Positions 45,331-56,112 of a DNA stretch of 64,000 nucleotides are shown in pieces. Location: contig JAHWDD010000006.1 of NCBI GenBank assembly GCA_023897205.1, positions 1,302,001-1,366,000 of the forward strand. Direction: 5' to 3'. Within the stretch, counting starts at the first letter, position 1, and each line of letters opens with the position of its first letter. Source of the stretch: Exophiala sp. HKRS030 (Eukaryota > Ascomycota > Eurotiomycetes > Chaetothyriales > Herpotrichiellaceae). The notes beneath the pieces are model-generated. The model was not told the DNA's origin and searched no databases. It was given only the letters and a program-made list of their open reading frames with translations. Position numbers and translations under genes: made by a program.

Positions 45331-46539
45331 ATGCCACCCACATCGAGAGGAGGCCTCCTCGTTCTGCGCTTTATCAGCCGTGCTTCTTCCACCTCAACCA
45401 TCTGCGCCCGAACTGCTCATACCCGTACACTCCCTCCTCTACCGTCCTCCCCTCCAACCAAAGGAAACCCCCAAATTAAAGTCCCTTCTCGACCTCATCC
45501 CGAATCTCGGCCTTCTAACACCAATTCCTCCATCCTTCAAATCCTCCGGTCTCCCACCAGCCGACGTTTGCTATGGTACTTTTTCTTCGTGGTACCTCCC
45601 GTCGCCTTCTTCATATCCCAGTTCCCTCTGCGTATCGCGACCGTCCGTGGCCCGTCGATGCAACCATACCTTAACCCGACATGTTCTCCAGACCTTCCCG
45701 AACCAGCCAACGACCGCATCTTGCTCCAAAAAGTCACCTTCCCGGGACGCCCGAGCATAGTCTTCAGGAACCCACCATTCCACCTCCACCGAGGTCAGAT
45801 CATAGTCTTCTACGCACCCCACGACCCGACGAAATGGGCGATCAAGCGTGTCGTCGCCGTTCCCGGGGACCGCGTGACCCCTCGACCGGGCTACCCGGGG
45901 GGTGACGATCCGGTCGTCGTGCCGTACAACCACATCTGGGTCGAAGGCGACGCGGACGGCCGCGACAAGACCGTCGACAGCAACTGGTATGGCCCGATAA
46001 GCCAGAACCTCGTGCTCGGAGTGGCCAAAGCGGCCTGGGCACCGTGGACGTGGCCGTGGCAGTGGCACGGCCTGGGGAGTTGGGCCGACCACGATTACCC
46101 TGCGAAGAGACAAGGACGAGTCGAACAAGACGTCGTGGGCGAGGCAAAAGTCGATCCGGATCAGGTACGCATGGGTCAGGCGTTCGCGGATGGAACGGCG
46201 GCGAGGGAGTTGATTGCGCTCCAGGCCAAGAGAGAATTCTTACCCTCTATGATGGCGGACAGGAAGAAGCTGGACAAATTGCGCACGATATACGCGTATG
46301 CAAAGTCGGAGTTGGAGCACAACAACCCGGGGTCGGTGGACGTGGCGCAGGCGTTGGTGAATGAGCTTGAGACTGCGTTCACACGTGTCTCTCTGCAACA
46401 GGATGGGAGCGAGCTGCCTCCTATACCGTCTGCAGTTCAAGAGGAGGAATCAAAGAGAAAGCAGCTTGACAGATACCTTGACAAACAGCGGGAAAAGGGA
46501 GCGATTACGGCGTCCCATGGTACCTTGAGCACGGCGTGA
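45331..46539 (+). CDS. IMP2: Mitochondrial inner membrane protease subunit 2-like (S26)
   Basis: Signal-peptidase-type serine protease that matures proteins in the mitochondrial intermembrane space. Single exon, 402 residues. Seen: a basic, Ser-rich N-terminus fitting a mitochondrial presequence; one hydrophobic anchor at about 81-100; nucleophile Ser109 in GPSMQPYL; general base Lys172 in WAIKRVVAVPGDRV; HIWVEGDADGRDKTVDSNWYGPIS, the conserved NxxxSxDSR-like box; and LGVAKAAWAPW. Yeast Imp2 has 177 residues. This protein carries a 75-residue leader and about 160 extra charged C-terminal residues with helix/coil character and no known domain. Confidence 0.9.
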   Translation: MPPTSRGGLLVLRFISRASSTSTICARTAHTRTLPPLPSSPPTKGNPQIKVPSRPHPESRPSNTNSSILQILRSPTSRRLLWYFFFVVPPVAFFISQFPLRIATVRGPSMQPYLNPTCSPDLPEPANDRILLQKVTFPGRPSIVFRNPPFHLHRGQIIVFYAPHDPTKWAIKRVVAVPGDRVTPRPGYPGGDDPVVVPYNHIWVEGDADGRDKTVDSNWYGPISQNLVLGVAKAAWAPWTWPWQWHGLGSWADHDYPAKRQGRVEQDVVGEAKVDPDQVRMGQAFADGTAARELIALQAKREFLPSMMADRKKLDKLRTIYAYAKSELEHNNPGSVDVAQALVNELETAFTRVSLQQDGSELPPIPSAVQEEESKRKQLDRYLDKQREKGAITASHGTLSTA

Positions 46540-46856
46540 GTGTTATAGCAATCCTGTCCCAGATCGCGATATACGGGGTCTTGTATAGTTCTTTGAAAAG
46601 GGCATAGCGACGGCGTTTTATCAGGTGGAACCAGTGTTCATAGCACATGAGCGTAGAATCAAATGCATCTTTATCGTCCCAGGCTTGTATAACGTGTGTG
46701 CGCAACCCCTCAACACCTGGGCCCCCTTTATGATCAAAAGCAGCCATCGACAACAACGTCGATCCCTCGTCTGAGAAATGGCAGCCTATTGACCCGACAG
46801 ACTACAATTACCAATCGAGGAGATTCCAATGCATCTTCATTTGCTTCATCAATCTA
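46540..46856. other. intergenic, convergent
   Basis: A 317-bp spacer between the IMP2 and GLTP stops; probably the two 3' UTRs. Confidence 0.35.
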
Positions 46857-47510
46857 CTACCACTTGGCTTCCTTGCTGGCCAGGAACGCCTTTAGGATGG
46901 CCACCAGCCTCTCCAACGCCGACACCCACTTCTCCAGAGCCTGTCTGATGACCTCGGGGTCTGTCCCTGGACCACCCAATCTCACGTAAAAGTCCTTTCG
47001 GTAAGGGGTGGCACTCATGGCCGCACTGAAGATCGGCTTGACCAGGAACCCGTGGTGAGGTGCCAGTGTGTTCTTGTACGCTGCCCTGAAGCTGTCCGCC
47101 AACTCTTTGTTCGGTTTCGCCTCGGTGGGTGCTACGGCCGCGTTGCTCGTCAAGTCCGCCCTCAACGACTGCGCGGTGAAGTCGAGACCCCGGACCAGCC
47201 ACAGCAAACCCTCGGTGGCCTTGTGTGACTTCGAGGCCAACTCGGCCCTGCAGAGGGACTGGAGGGTGGCCGAAGTGTCGGGGCTGGCCTTTTGTCTCTC
47301 ACGGACCTTGGTCACGTTGGTCGTCATGTCATTTTTCACGGGAGTAAAAGCCACCGATCCCAACAAGTCAAACAAGGTGGTGGTCGCTTCGGCGGCGTCG
47401 AGGAATTCGCTGGTAGAGATCTCCTGGTCGGCCGAGACGGGGACGTCTTCAAAGTGCACCTTGTGTGTGTCGAACCAGGTTTTACCGGCGGGAATCTGAG
47501 TGGAAGACAT
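46857..47510 (-). CDS. Glycolipid transfer protein (GLTP / HET-C2 type)
   Basis: Cytosolic lipid carrier for glycosphingolipids. In Podospora the homologue HET-C2 takes part in heterokaryon incompatibility. Single exon, 217 residues, a typical length. Seen: the sugar-head-group site residues Asp61, Asn65 and Lys68 in NDMTTNVTKV, Trp105 in LLWLVRGLDF and His154 in LAPHHGFLVKPIFSAAM, all in the expected order and spacing. The end SALERLVAILKAFLASKEAKW completes the all-helical fold. Nothing indicates which allele class it would represent in incompatibility. Confidence 0.94.
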   Translation of the reverse strand: MSSTQIPAGKTWFDTHKVHFEDVPVSADQEISTSEFLDAAEATTTLFDLLGSVAFTPVKNDMTTNVTKVRERQKASPDTSATLQSLCRAELASKSHKATEGLLWLVRGLDFTAQSLRADLTSNAAVAPTEAKPNKELADSFRAAYKNTLAPHHGFLVKPIFSAAMSATPYRKDFYVRLGGPGTDPEVIRQALEKWVSALERLVAILKAFLASKEAKW

Positions 47511-48642
47511 GACGACGGGGAGGAGGAGGAGGAGTTGTTATAGCAAAAGGAGTGACGAAGTTTTATTCATGTACGATCTTTGAGAGATGGTGGGAAAAGA
47601 GTATGTACCTGGTAATTGGTTACTCGTGGTAGAGAGGGACACGGTGGAACAAGAAGTCGGTGGACATTAATTGCAAAGAGGGAGCCACATGCGTCTGTGA
47701 TGTCAAGGGGGGGGAAACAGATCGACAATGGGGAGGCAAACAAACTACCCAAACATGTTCTACCGCAATAAAGATACACACCACACATATTTGTATCCTT
47801 GAACAGAAGAATTGATGTTGATAAAGAAGTATCCAGCGGAAAATATATTATTGGAAATTTGATCCAGATCTTCACAGCGACACGAGAGACCTCGTAGAGA
47901 CTTCGAAGATATTTATCACCACAAGAAACAACCCCTCCTTTACTGACAGTACACAGTATGCAACAACTTTAAAGGAGATCGATCCTTTTTTCTTTCTTTT
48001 TAATTTCATCAAACGCCATCTTAGATAGGCTATAGGGCTTCTTTCTGTTGGTTATTCATCAATATTCCGGTGCTCATACTAGAAACGACAAAAGGTGTAC
48101 GGAGTAGAAATTACACGAGCAGACAATATACGTTGGGGGCCGGAAAAGAATAGTATTGACTGACAGAATATCTTTTCTTCTAAACGCACATCAATATGCA
48201 GCATCTGCCGCATCATTTCTTTGTCATGACAAGTCATTCTATAAAAAAACACGGCCAACTTCCGTCGAGCCTCTTAAACGGCTGTTGACGATTTCCTCTT
48301 TCGTTCAAAATACGAGAGCCATCGGACTCGCCGACCAACGAGGCTCCATTGGCGCATATGCTGTAACCAGAAAAAGGCATATCTCGGCTTGGTTATTCTC
48401 TGATGCAGCCCCATGGACCCTTTTTTAGGCGAGGCGAAAGAAAACCATATTTCTGGAATCAGTTGTACGAATACGCTTTTACACTATTGAATACGTCCTT
48501 CATCGACATCTACAATACGGTGATAAAGTGTCATTATCATCATGGCGTCCATATGTGCAAACGGACGACTTCGTGGTCGTGAAAGCTGACTATCCTACGT
48601 CTTGGATGTTCTGCCTGAATTCCTTCACCTTTTCATTCTTGC
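47511..48642. promoter_or_regulatory. divergent region, GLTP / transcription-factor-like gene
   Basis: A 1.1-kb AT-rich spacer with T-rich runs. No gene was recognised. It marks the left edge of the second accessory block. Confidence 0.35.
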
Positions 48643-50057
48643 ATGGCGGGGAAGAAGAGAGTGCCATCGACGGCCTACAAACAACACATTCTTTCATGGA
48701 GGACCGGACCGGCTCAGGCTGCTCGACTAAGAGCTCAATCGCTTAAGTCCACAACCAATCCCCAGAAAGGTGGACAAGCAAAGACGCCTGGAGAATCTTC
48801 AGAGAGCACCTCACCTGTCCAACCGCCAGAGCCGCTGTTGGTGTCAACGAATACTGTCGCACAACCGTCGCCGTTCTCCTTCCAAGGCACATTGGCTCCA
48901 GCTCTGTCACTTTGTGAGTAGTTCGAAATGGGGACCCAGCCTTTGACTGACCGGTTCTGGGACTAGATATTCGCGACGTCGTTCCCAGTTTCCATCGCCG
49001 ACAACTTCACCAACACGACGGCGTGGACGGCAAGTTCCTACAAGCAGTTGTTCCTTTCGTTCTCCATCACGAAGTCGTCCAGAACTCGTGCGGCGCAGTC
49101 ACGTTACTCATCCAGGATTTCACAAAGACCTCACTGGTTCCGCGCATAACGCGCGAAGTTTACCAATTAATCGAAAAGACATACATATCACTACGACGCT
49201 CCATTTCCGAAGGACGGTCCTCTCTCGATGCCACCATCTGGGGCATTGAAGCCTTGATAGCTATCTGGAACTTCGTCGGCGAGTACGACAAGACGGAAAT
49301 CCACCTCAAAGCGATGCACGATTTGTTGATCGCTCACGGTGGTTACGAAGCTCTGGGCTTCGACGGGTTCCTGGCTCGAACCGTCCAGTCCTACTTTAAC
49401 CATTTCAACGCCATGAGAGTTGTACAAGTCGAGATGACCGAGGCTGGGCTTCGAGCGACTGCCGACGCCGCAATTTGTGACGAGGCCCTCCGCACGATGC
49501 CGAGTCTTCCCGATGGTTTACGCAGTGTCATCACCACACAAACTCTGACGTACCAATGCATAATGGTGATGGAGACAGTGTCTGAGTGGCACGCATCGTG
49601 GAAATCTCAAGGTCTTTCCGCCGCCGCGAGAGTCGAACAGTCTCGTCACCTAAACGTGGCAAGGTGTCTCCGACTACTACAATTATCGCAACCATCGACT
49701 CATCGCCATGACATTCTCGTTGCACTCGCGCTTCTGGCATACTGCACTTACCGTGGTGCCGACATGGACTCGTGCTGGATCGTCAACTGTAACGTCCAAA
49801 TCTGCTGCAAGAGTCTCATGATGCAGTCTTTCAGTGCATGTGACGCGTCGTTGATGATGTGGACAGCCAGAATGCTTCGGGCTGTTTACGGGCCCGACAA
49901 CATGACTTGTGCTTTTTCCGATCGACTTTCTTCGACTGCAATCGCGCAATGTGTTGGTGGTGACGTGCCGGGAGTGACGGACTGTACGAGATTCTTTTGG
50001 GATGAGTCATTGACGTTTCATCTATCATCATCTATCCAGGCAAGACAGAAGGGATGA
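48643..50057 (+). CDS. Fungal transcription-factor-like protein without a zinc cluster
   Basis: Resembles the ligand or activation half of fungal regulators (Fungal_trans_2/DUF3468 type). Exons 48643-48913 and 48967-50057 (53-nt intron) give 453 residues. Seen: a basic N-terminus MAGKKRVPSTAYKQHILSW with no cysteine pairs, a Ser/Pro linker, then an all-helical region with GVDGKFLQAVVPFVLHHEVV, ALIAIWNFVGEYDKTEIHLK and MHDLLIAHGGYEALG, the last two typical of the family. The C-terminal part is Leu/Ala-rich. A cofactor or repressor role is possible; DNA binding is not supported. Stops converge with the SDR, 101 bp apart. Confidence 0.75.
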
Positions 50058-50158
50058 GATTATGAGGGCTGTTTTCAAAATAAAACTATCTTGACTCACA
50101 CTCGCACCTTTACAACAAGACGGTATCCTTTCTTTGTCTCGGCATTCGATTTCCTGAT

Positions 50159-50971
50159 CTAAAAAGGTATGACCTCACCAGACCAATCTCTGAACCCACC
50201 ACTCGTCTCTTTTGAAGCGGAATCAATCAATCCCAACAACCCTTTACACGCTTGTTCGATGGGTGTGAAGCGCTCCATCAACTTTGGGTTCACCTTCAAC
50301 ATTGCCTCCAATTGATCTTTATTCTCCCTCATCAGGTCCGTCATGACGGGTCCGGGAGTCAACACCTCGACTATCGTTTCTGGATATTCGACGCTCAATT
50401 TCCGCATGGCGTGGTTCAAGGCGGCTTTACTCAAGCCGTACGCCAACGTGGAAGAGTGGGCGTGCTGGGGGATCAACTGTGTAGACCCGATGGCCGAACT
50501 GATGGCAATGAATTTTGTCGGTTTGGGGCTCATGAGGGACGACGACGAAAAGAACGCCCGGAAGAGGTCGAGGGGAGCGATGGCGTTTACCCGGACCGAC
50601 GACAAGATGTCTTCGGCCGGAGTGTCGATGGCGGGTCCGCGCTTGGTGAGCATACCGGCGTTGGCAATCACAACATCGACGTGGGTGATTTTGTGGGATG
50701 GGGATTGAAGTGTCGAGATGGCCTCGTCGGCTGATCCAGGGACGGAGGCGTCGTATGGAATGACGATGAGTTTGTTGAGTGATTCGTGGGCGTGGGCGTG
50801 GGTATCAACAAGTGACTTTGTCGTTTCGTGTTCCAGGTCACGAACGAGTGCGACGACCGTGGTGTTGGGTCGTGACAGAATCAAATCGGTCAAACATCTT
50901 CCGATACCACGATTGGCTCCGGTAATGAGGTATATTGTGTTTTTGTTCTCGTTGCTGGCGGGGATACTCAT
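50159..50971 (-). CDS. Short-chain dehydrogenase, norsolorinic-acid-ketoreductase-like
   Basis: NADPH-type ketoreductase fold. Single exon. The ATG at 50971 gives 270 residues; the upstream frame to 51010 starts with TTG and is not used. Seen: TGANRGIG (about 17-24), NAGMLTKRGP, Ser in ISSAIGS, catalytic Tyr and Lys in YGLSKAALNHAMRKL, and PGPVMTDLM. Relatives include AflD/Nor-1-type enzymes and many single-copy oxidoreductases, so a secondary-metabolite role should not be assumed. It lies tail-to-tail with the regulator-like gene. Confidence 0.9.
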   Translation of the reverse strand: MSIPASNENKNTIYLITGANRGIGRCLTDLILSRPNTTVVALVRDLEHETTKSLVDTHAHAHESLNKLIVIPYDASVPGSADEAISTLQSPSHKITHVDVVIANAGMLTKRGPAIDTPAEDILSSVRVNAIAPLDLFRAFFSSSSLMSPKPTKFIAISSAIGSTQLIPQHAHSSTLAYGLSKAALNHAMRKLSVEYPETIVEVLTPGPVMTDLMRENKDQLEAMLKVNPKLMERFTPIEQACKGLLGLIDSASKETSGGFRDWSGEVIPF

Positions 50972-51637
50972 GGTGACGTGAAGACGGGGGATGATATGAG
51001 GTGTCAACAAAAGATGGAAACGTCACGGATACGACTCGTAATGGTGAAGAGTAATGCTCAATGGTGATGGGAGAATAACTGTACGAGTGTGGAGTACAGA
51101 GTAGCTCAATAATATGGTCTGTTTTGTTCTGTTCCGTTTTGGCAAGGTTGAGGCTGAACTTTGGTAGAGGATCCGGGAGAAAAGGGAGGTCAACCGTAGG
51201 GGTTCTTGTCCAACATTTATATCTTCCAATACACCACCACTCAACATGCCCACAACACAACCAACCATACGGCCGGGGGCAGTAGTTTACAGGGCTTTGT
51301 TTCCTCACCGACCTGCAACCATCTCCCCCGTGTACAAAGTACATACGAAAGGGTGACTCTGGATTTAACGGCGGAGTTAAAAATACACCATGGACGGACT
51401 TAAGGTACCTAGATCGAAGACCTATGCCAGTGCCCTCAAAAGCCTGATTCGTATCACATGGATGCTAGGATGTCTGTGGTACTCGGACTTTGCTGATCTC
51501 TCCTCGTCAAATCAAGGGTAGATCCTCGTGGTTCTTGTAATTTCGTATGACATCGGTTCTGTCGTCCCGGGGCCACTATTGTTCCTTGGATGATACGAGC
51601 AACGACCAGCAATGATATTCGTATGAGGCATGGGTAT
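50972..51637. other. intergenic, SDR promoter
   Basis: A 666-bp spacer upstream of the SDR and downstream of the next regulator. Nothing specific was recognised. Confidence 0.35.
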
Positions 51638-54118
51638 TTACCCAAGCATGACTATCAAACACATTCAAAAAAAAAATTCATTAGCCTCGGGACCCTTAAA
51701 CCTTTCACATACCGGTACTCGTGTATGCGGATCAAAGTGACAGAGACAGTCGGGGGGGCCGCGACTTCGAGAGAACTTACCTTCCAAATTCCAGTCCTTC
51801 ATGACCCCCAACCAATGCAAATCACCCTTGACGGTGTAGTTCATGAAACCTGCCCGGGTGATTGGATCGATGCCCTTTTTGAACGCGGCAGTGTCAGGAA
51901 AGTCGGATACCCCTCTACCGTGACCGGGTGTTGGTGGTGGCTGAGTCTCCTGACACTGATGATCTGTCTCGGACGACAATGGTGGTTGTTCCGCTGTTGC
52001 TGCCTCAAAATCCGATTCGACCGTGGACATACGTGTACTCGCGGTGTTTGAATTCGACATTGGCGTAGGTGTGGTCGATAAAGATGTCGACTCCGGTCTC
52101 TGTGTCGCCGTCGTCGTGCCTGTCTTGGCCACGAAATTGATTTCTTCAAACTCATCTCTACGTCTCCATACTTCGAGAGTGATTTCTTTACAGCGATCCA
52201 CGATCCCCGTAATCATTTTTTGACCCATCAATTCCCACCTCTGACGAACCCATTCCCTGTCGTCGTCGTCTATCGCTTCACAACCTGCAGCTATCAGAGG
52301 GAAAGCCTGGACGATCGTGGTGGGGGATCTCAGAGGGACCGTGGCGATGAAAATCAAGGTTTTGGATGCCAACTCCCAAACGGACTGTCTCCACGGTAAT
52401 TCGGGAACCGCCTGTCTCAGTAACAATAACGCGGCCCACCGGTAAGCTTCGGCTGTCTGGATGGCGTCCGACACCGTGGGGTGAAGCTCCGAGAGATTGT
52501 CTAGCTGTATCGACGGCTTCCACCGTTCAATGTCGGTCCTCAATTCGACGGCCTGTGAGATTATGGCGGGCGAATTCCTGTCTGCAGACCTCCTTCGAAC
52601 TTTGCCGACCAAGTCGTCCAACCTACCGATCATGGGGAACAAGGTAATGGCACAACCCATCAAAGGGTCAATCTGCTGTTTCGAGGGGATGTGGCTGCTC
52701 AATGAGGTGCAGGCCATCATGAAATCGACGTCGTTGGAGGTTTGGGAATTCGGACAAGTCAATCGAGCGATGACGTCCATGTACAGACAAGTGTTGGCCA
52801 AAAAACTCAGTCGACTCAAGTCGCTGCCTGAAAGGGGAGAAGTTTTGTGGTTGGTTGCCGCTTGACGAATCAGAATTTTCGCCTCGTTGATATGATCGAT
52901 CCCCGTCGAAGAGCTTTCGTAATCCCAACCAGCGGCGAAACCCAACGCAAGTCTCGTGGCGACGACGGACATCGACCATGTCAGTGCGTCGGCGTTGTCG
53001 GTGTGGGCGGAAACGTCCTCGGCGAGCGCTCGAGTAGAGGCTTCAAAGTGTCGTAATCCCGGGAGGCGATGTTGAGGTTGAGATTTGCACATGTGAAGGC
53101 AAGTCATGGCGGCGAGTGCGTACTGCAAAGCGGGATGGTCAGAAGCCAGAGGCCAAATCAATGTCCGCCACGGATTCCTGCTCTGGTCTTCTTTGATGGA
53201 CAAGATCTCGCACGTCCGGTGCTCGAAGAGATGCTTGATCGTTTCGGCTGCGGCGTCGCCGGCCCCGGGCTGTTCCTCTGGAACTGCAACGAAAGCAAGA
53301 TCGGACTGTATTGCCGTCGTGACGGGAACTTTGGGGTAATGGACGAGGGAATCGAAAGTGGTGTCGAGTGCCCGATCCAGTTCAGGTATTGGGGCCGTCA
53401 CGTCGTTCATCACGTCGTCATCCATGAAGGAGTCAAAGAGTGACTCGTGGTTGAAAAAGTCCCACACCGAGACATCCGGGCCAAATTCGAGGTCTTCAGA
53501 GTGTGCGGATTGATCGGATAAATGAGCGGTTGGGAAGAATGCATCTCCAGCAGAATTCGATTGTTGCCCACGATCATCGATACCATTCGCCTTGTATCCA
53601 TCTAAATCGATCTCGACCGATTCAGAAGGCACATAAGAGAGTCCCGTAGACTCAAGGGTTCGAAAAGGAGAAGCCGTCGATGCAGATGTCGATACTGATG
53701 GATGACCCGCAAAAGAATTCGAGGTTTTTGATTGCGAGACTGCTGAAGGACCATCTTCTCGCGGATGATTGTTCAGTCGAGGCTTCTTCTTCTCTGACGG
53801 CGGCTGAAGATTGATCTTCGGATACGAATCCAATGACCTGGGCTGGTCCGTCCCGACTTTCCTTCCAACTGGCCTCCATTTCAGAAATTTGGGATACCCG
53901 CCACATATCAGTCCTCGTCGAGTGCACTGTTGGCAAGCCGGTTTTGTCTCGTCGCATTTTCTCCTTCTGGTCTTACATGAGACGCAGCCATTGCGACTCT
54001 TGGGCTGTTTCCGTTTGGATACTTGTTCGACTGGTCCTGGGTTGACGTTCCCATTCGGAGCCAGTGGAACCAAAGACTTCGTCATACGTTCTGCTGGATG
54101 GGTCTCATATCTAGCCAT
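51638..54118 (-). CDS. Zn2Cys6 transcription factor
   Basis: Nuclear regulator of 783 residues. Exons 51781-54118 and a 14-nt terminal exon 51638-51651. The terminal intron (51652-51780) starts GTAAGT, has a GCTAATG branch site, a ten-T tract and a TAG acceptor. Reading through it instead would append a basic, Cys-rich tail ending in Phe runs. Spliced, the protein ends VMKDWNLEVMLG. Seen: CVSCKTRRRKCDETKPACQQ with CX2CX6CX6CX2CX6C spacing at about 45-72, then GGYPKFLKWRPVG. The middle region (about 290-640) is the Fungal_trans_2-type helical domain (LICxxA-like RTLIWPLASDHPALQYALAAM and ALTWSMSVVATRLALGFAAG). It could control the adjacent dioxygenase genes, by position only. Confidence 0.87.
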
Positions 54119-54507
54119 ATAGTGAGTGTGGTCGTCGGTGTAAACAGGAAAGACGAGTGTCTAGAACCAGCACAGGCAAGGCAGGGGATATGGGACCTTC
54201 AGAGACATGTCTGATAAGTGTAGATAAGAAGTGGCAAGTTTATTGTGTCTTCGTATTGTGAGCGGCGGAGGTTGTAGAGAAATTGGAGAGTGGAGAGAAT
54301 GAAGATGAAGGAAGAGGGTGAGGAGGGGCTTCCACCACATTACGGGGAACGGGTATCCCGAACTACTAGTTCTATCGTGATTATCATAGCATTAAAGTAT
54401 GTATAGATCATAAAAGACACCATTGATGTTTGAAAAGTGACCGTCGCAAATTTCTATTATATTTTCACTTGGCCAGAGTCATGGCTCATATATAATGCAG
54501 TCATCAA
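54119..54507. other. intergenic, regulator promoter
   Basis: A 389-bp spacer upstream of the Zn2Cys6 gene; the dioxygenase ends on its other side. Nothing else was seen. Confidence 0.35.
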
Positions 54508-55505
54508 TTACTGGTTGGCCATCTCGAGAAAAGTTCTCAGATTTGATACTGGATCCTCGTTCTCTACTATCCCTAGCGCTGAGGAAGGCTTCGAATATCC
54601 GAGCAACGAGAGCATCTTTTCGCTCATATTAAGCACCTTACTCCTCGGAACTGCCAGAAACTGATTCTCTTCTGTACGCATGTTCCCACGTACAAAGAAC
54701 AATCCATGGACTCTTCGAACCTCATCGGTGGTCGCATTGTGACCGCCGCCGTGGTAACAGGAGGCTAGGAAAATCAGAGCCGAGCCTGGTTCCATTTCTG
54801 AGGGGAGGAAATTGTTAGCAACTAGAAAATGTAGGCAAAAGGGTAGGATATTTCCTCACCGGCAAAACAGATCTCATCTAGACGAGGTACTCGTGTATCG
54901 TCCCACTTGTGAGATCCTGGGATGAACATTGTGGCACCATTCTCTCGGGTTGTCTGGGAACCCGCCACCAAGCATGCGAATTGCCCGGCCTGTTTCAGGT
55001 CAAAGTGTGCTCCTCCACCATGCCGTGTTCCGTGCGTGTTGTCGTCTCTGTGAAGTCTCTGGCGAGGTGCGCCCGGTCCGATATGAAAAGTCATGCTGAT
55101 ACTCAGGAGAGGGTCGATGGTGTTGTGTTCGACGTGATCCTCGCGTATCACGTCAAAGTTTTCTTGTAAAATGTGAGTGCGTAATTTCTCCAACACCGGA
55201 TATTCACACATTCGAGCGACCGTGGGAGACTTTCCCACGAGGCCAGCCACGGATAAAGTCTCTCTGGGAAGATTGGGCAAGGCTCCCTTCTCGGAGCGTG
55301 TTTGTTTTCGATGAGCCTCCACATCCCGATCAATGGCCGAGAGCTCTTCGGCGGAAGTGAATCCTGTCAGGATTACCCCTCCATCTCGTTCAATGACTTC
55401 GAGGATCTCTTCAATTGGTGCATTTGCCGGGATTTTGGTGATTGATGTGGTCGGTTGGTATGTAGGGTCAATTGGCTCAGGAGGCCCGAACATGGACAGA
55501 CCCAT
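54508..55505 (-). CDS. Phytanoyl-CoA-dioxygenase-family 2OG-Fe(II) oxygenase
   Basis: Non-haem iron, 2-oxoglutarate-dependent oxygenase. Exons 54860-55505 and 54508-54797 (62-nt intron) give 311 residues. Seen: PANAPIEEILEVIERDGGVILTGF, the typical N-terminal start of fungal PhyH enzymes; the iron-binding HxD pair His152 and Asp154 in RLHRDDNTHG; GATMFIPGSHKWDD; and the distal His231 in SCYHGGGHN, restored next to MEPGSALIFLAS by splicing. Family members hydroxylate lipids or tailor fungal natural products (for example FtmOx1 relatives). It is divergent from a second, unrelated Fe(II) oxygenase. Substrate unknown. Confidence 0.9.
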
Positions 55506-56112
55506 TTTCTATGGTGTGTGATGTGTGACGTGTAATACAGTAGTTGTTTCCTTGACAAAGTCCTTGTTGTCCTAACGAACTGATCCGTGTTATATGTGGA
55601 CGGAAACTGATGCTTGATGCTCTTCAAGACTTGACCCCATAGGGCCCTTGGAGGATGTATTTATTGCGTGGTAGAGGAGATATCCGCCTGGTACCCGGGG
55701 GTGGTGATCCACCACTTCAATCCAATCAAACGTTTGGAATGCGAGGGGATTAAATTTCCCAATTCGGCAGTTTCTGGAGAGCTCCTTGCACGCCCTTCAC
55801 ATGCCTCCAAGGCCCGTGTGCTAATGTGTCACTGTTTGGCAAGGTTGTAATTTTGATGCCCCGATCAGGTCAAGTTCATATGATAAAAACAGTTGATGGC
55901 ACAGCGTGACGACGGCCCGATAACCAGATTTGTCTGAGAAAGACATTGGCATTGACAGGCTGTTCATGTTGTCCGGCCGGTTATGCCGATAAGCAACAAG
56001 GGGCATATCAAAGCGAGGGGGTGGCCCTTCATGTCGACTTCTTCAACTTGAACGTTGCTGCCCATAGATGATATTTTCCCTCTTGCAGTAATCAAAATCC
56101 TTGTAATTCATC
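55506..56112. promoter_or_regulatory. divergent promoter of two 2OG oxygenase genes
   Basis: A 607-bp shared promoter region. No repeat was recognised. Confidence 0.4.
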
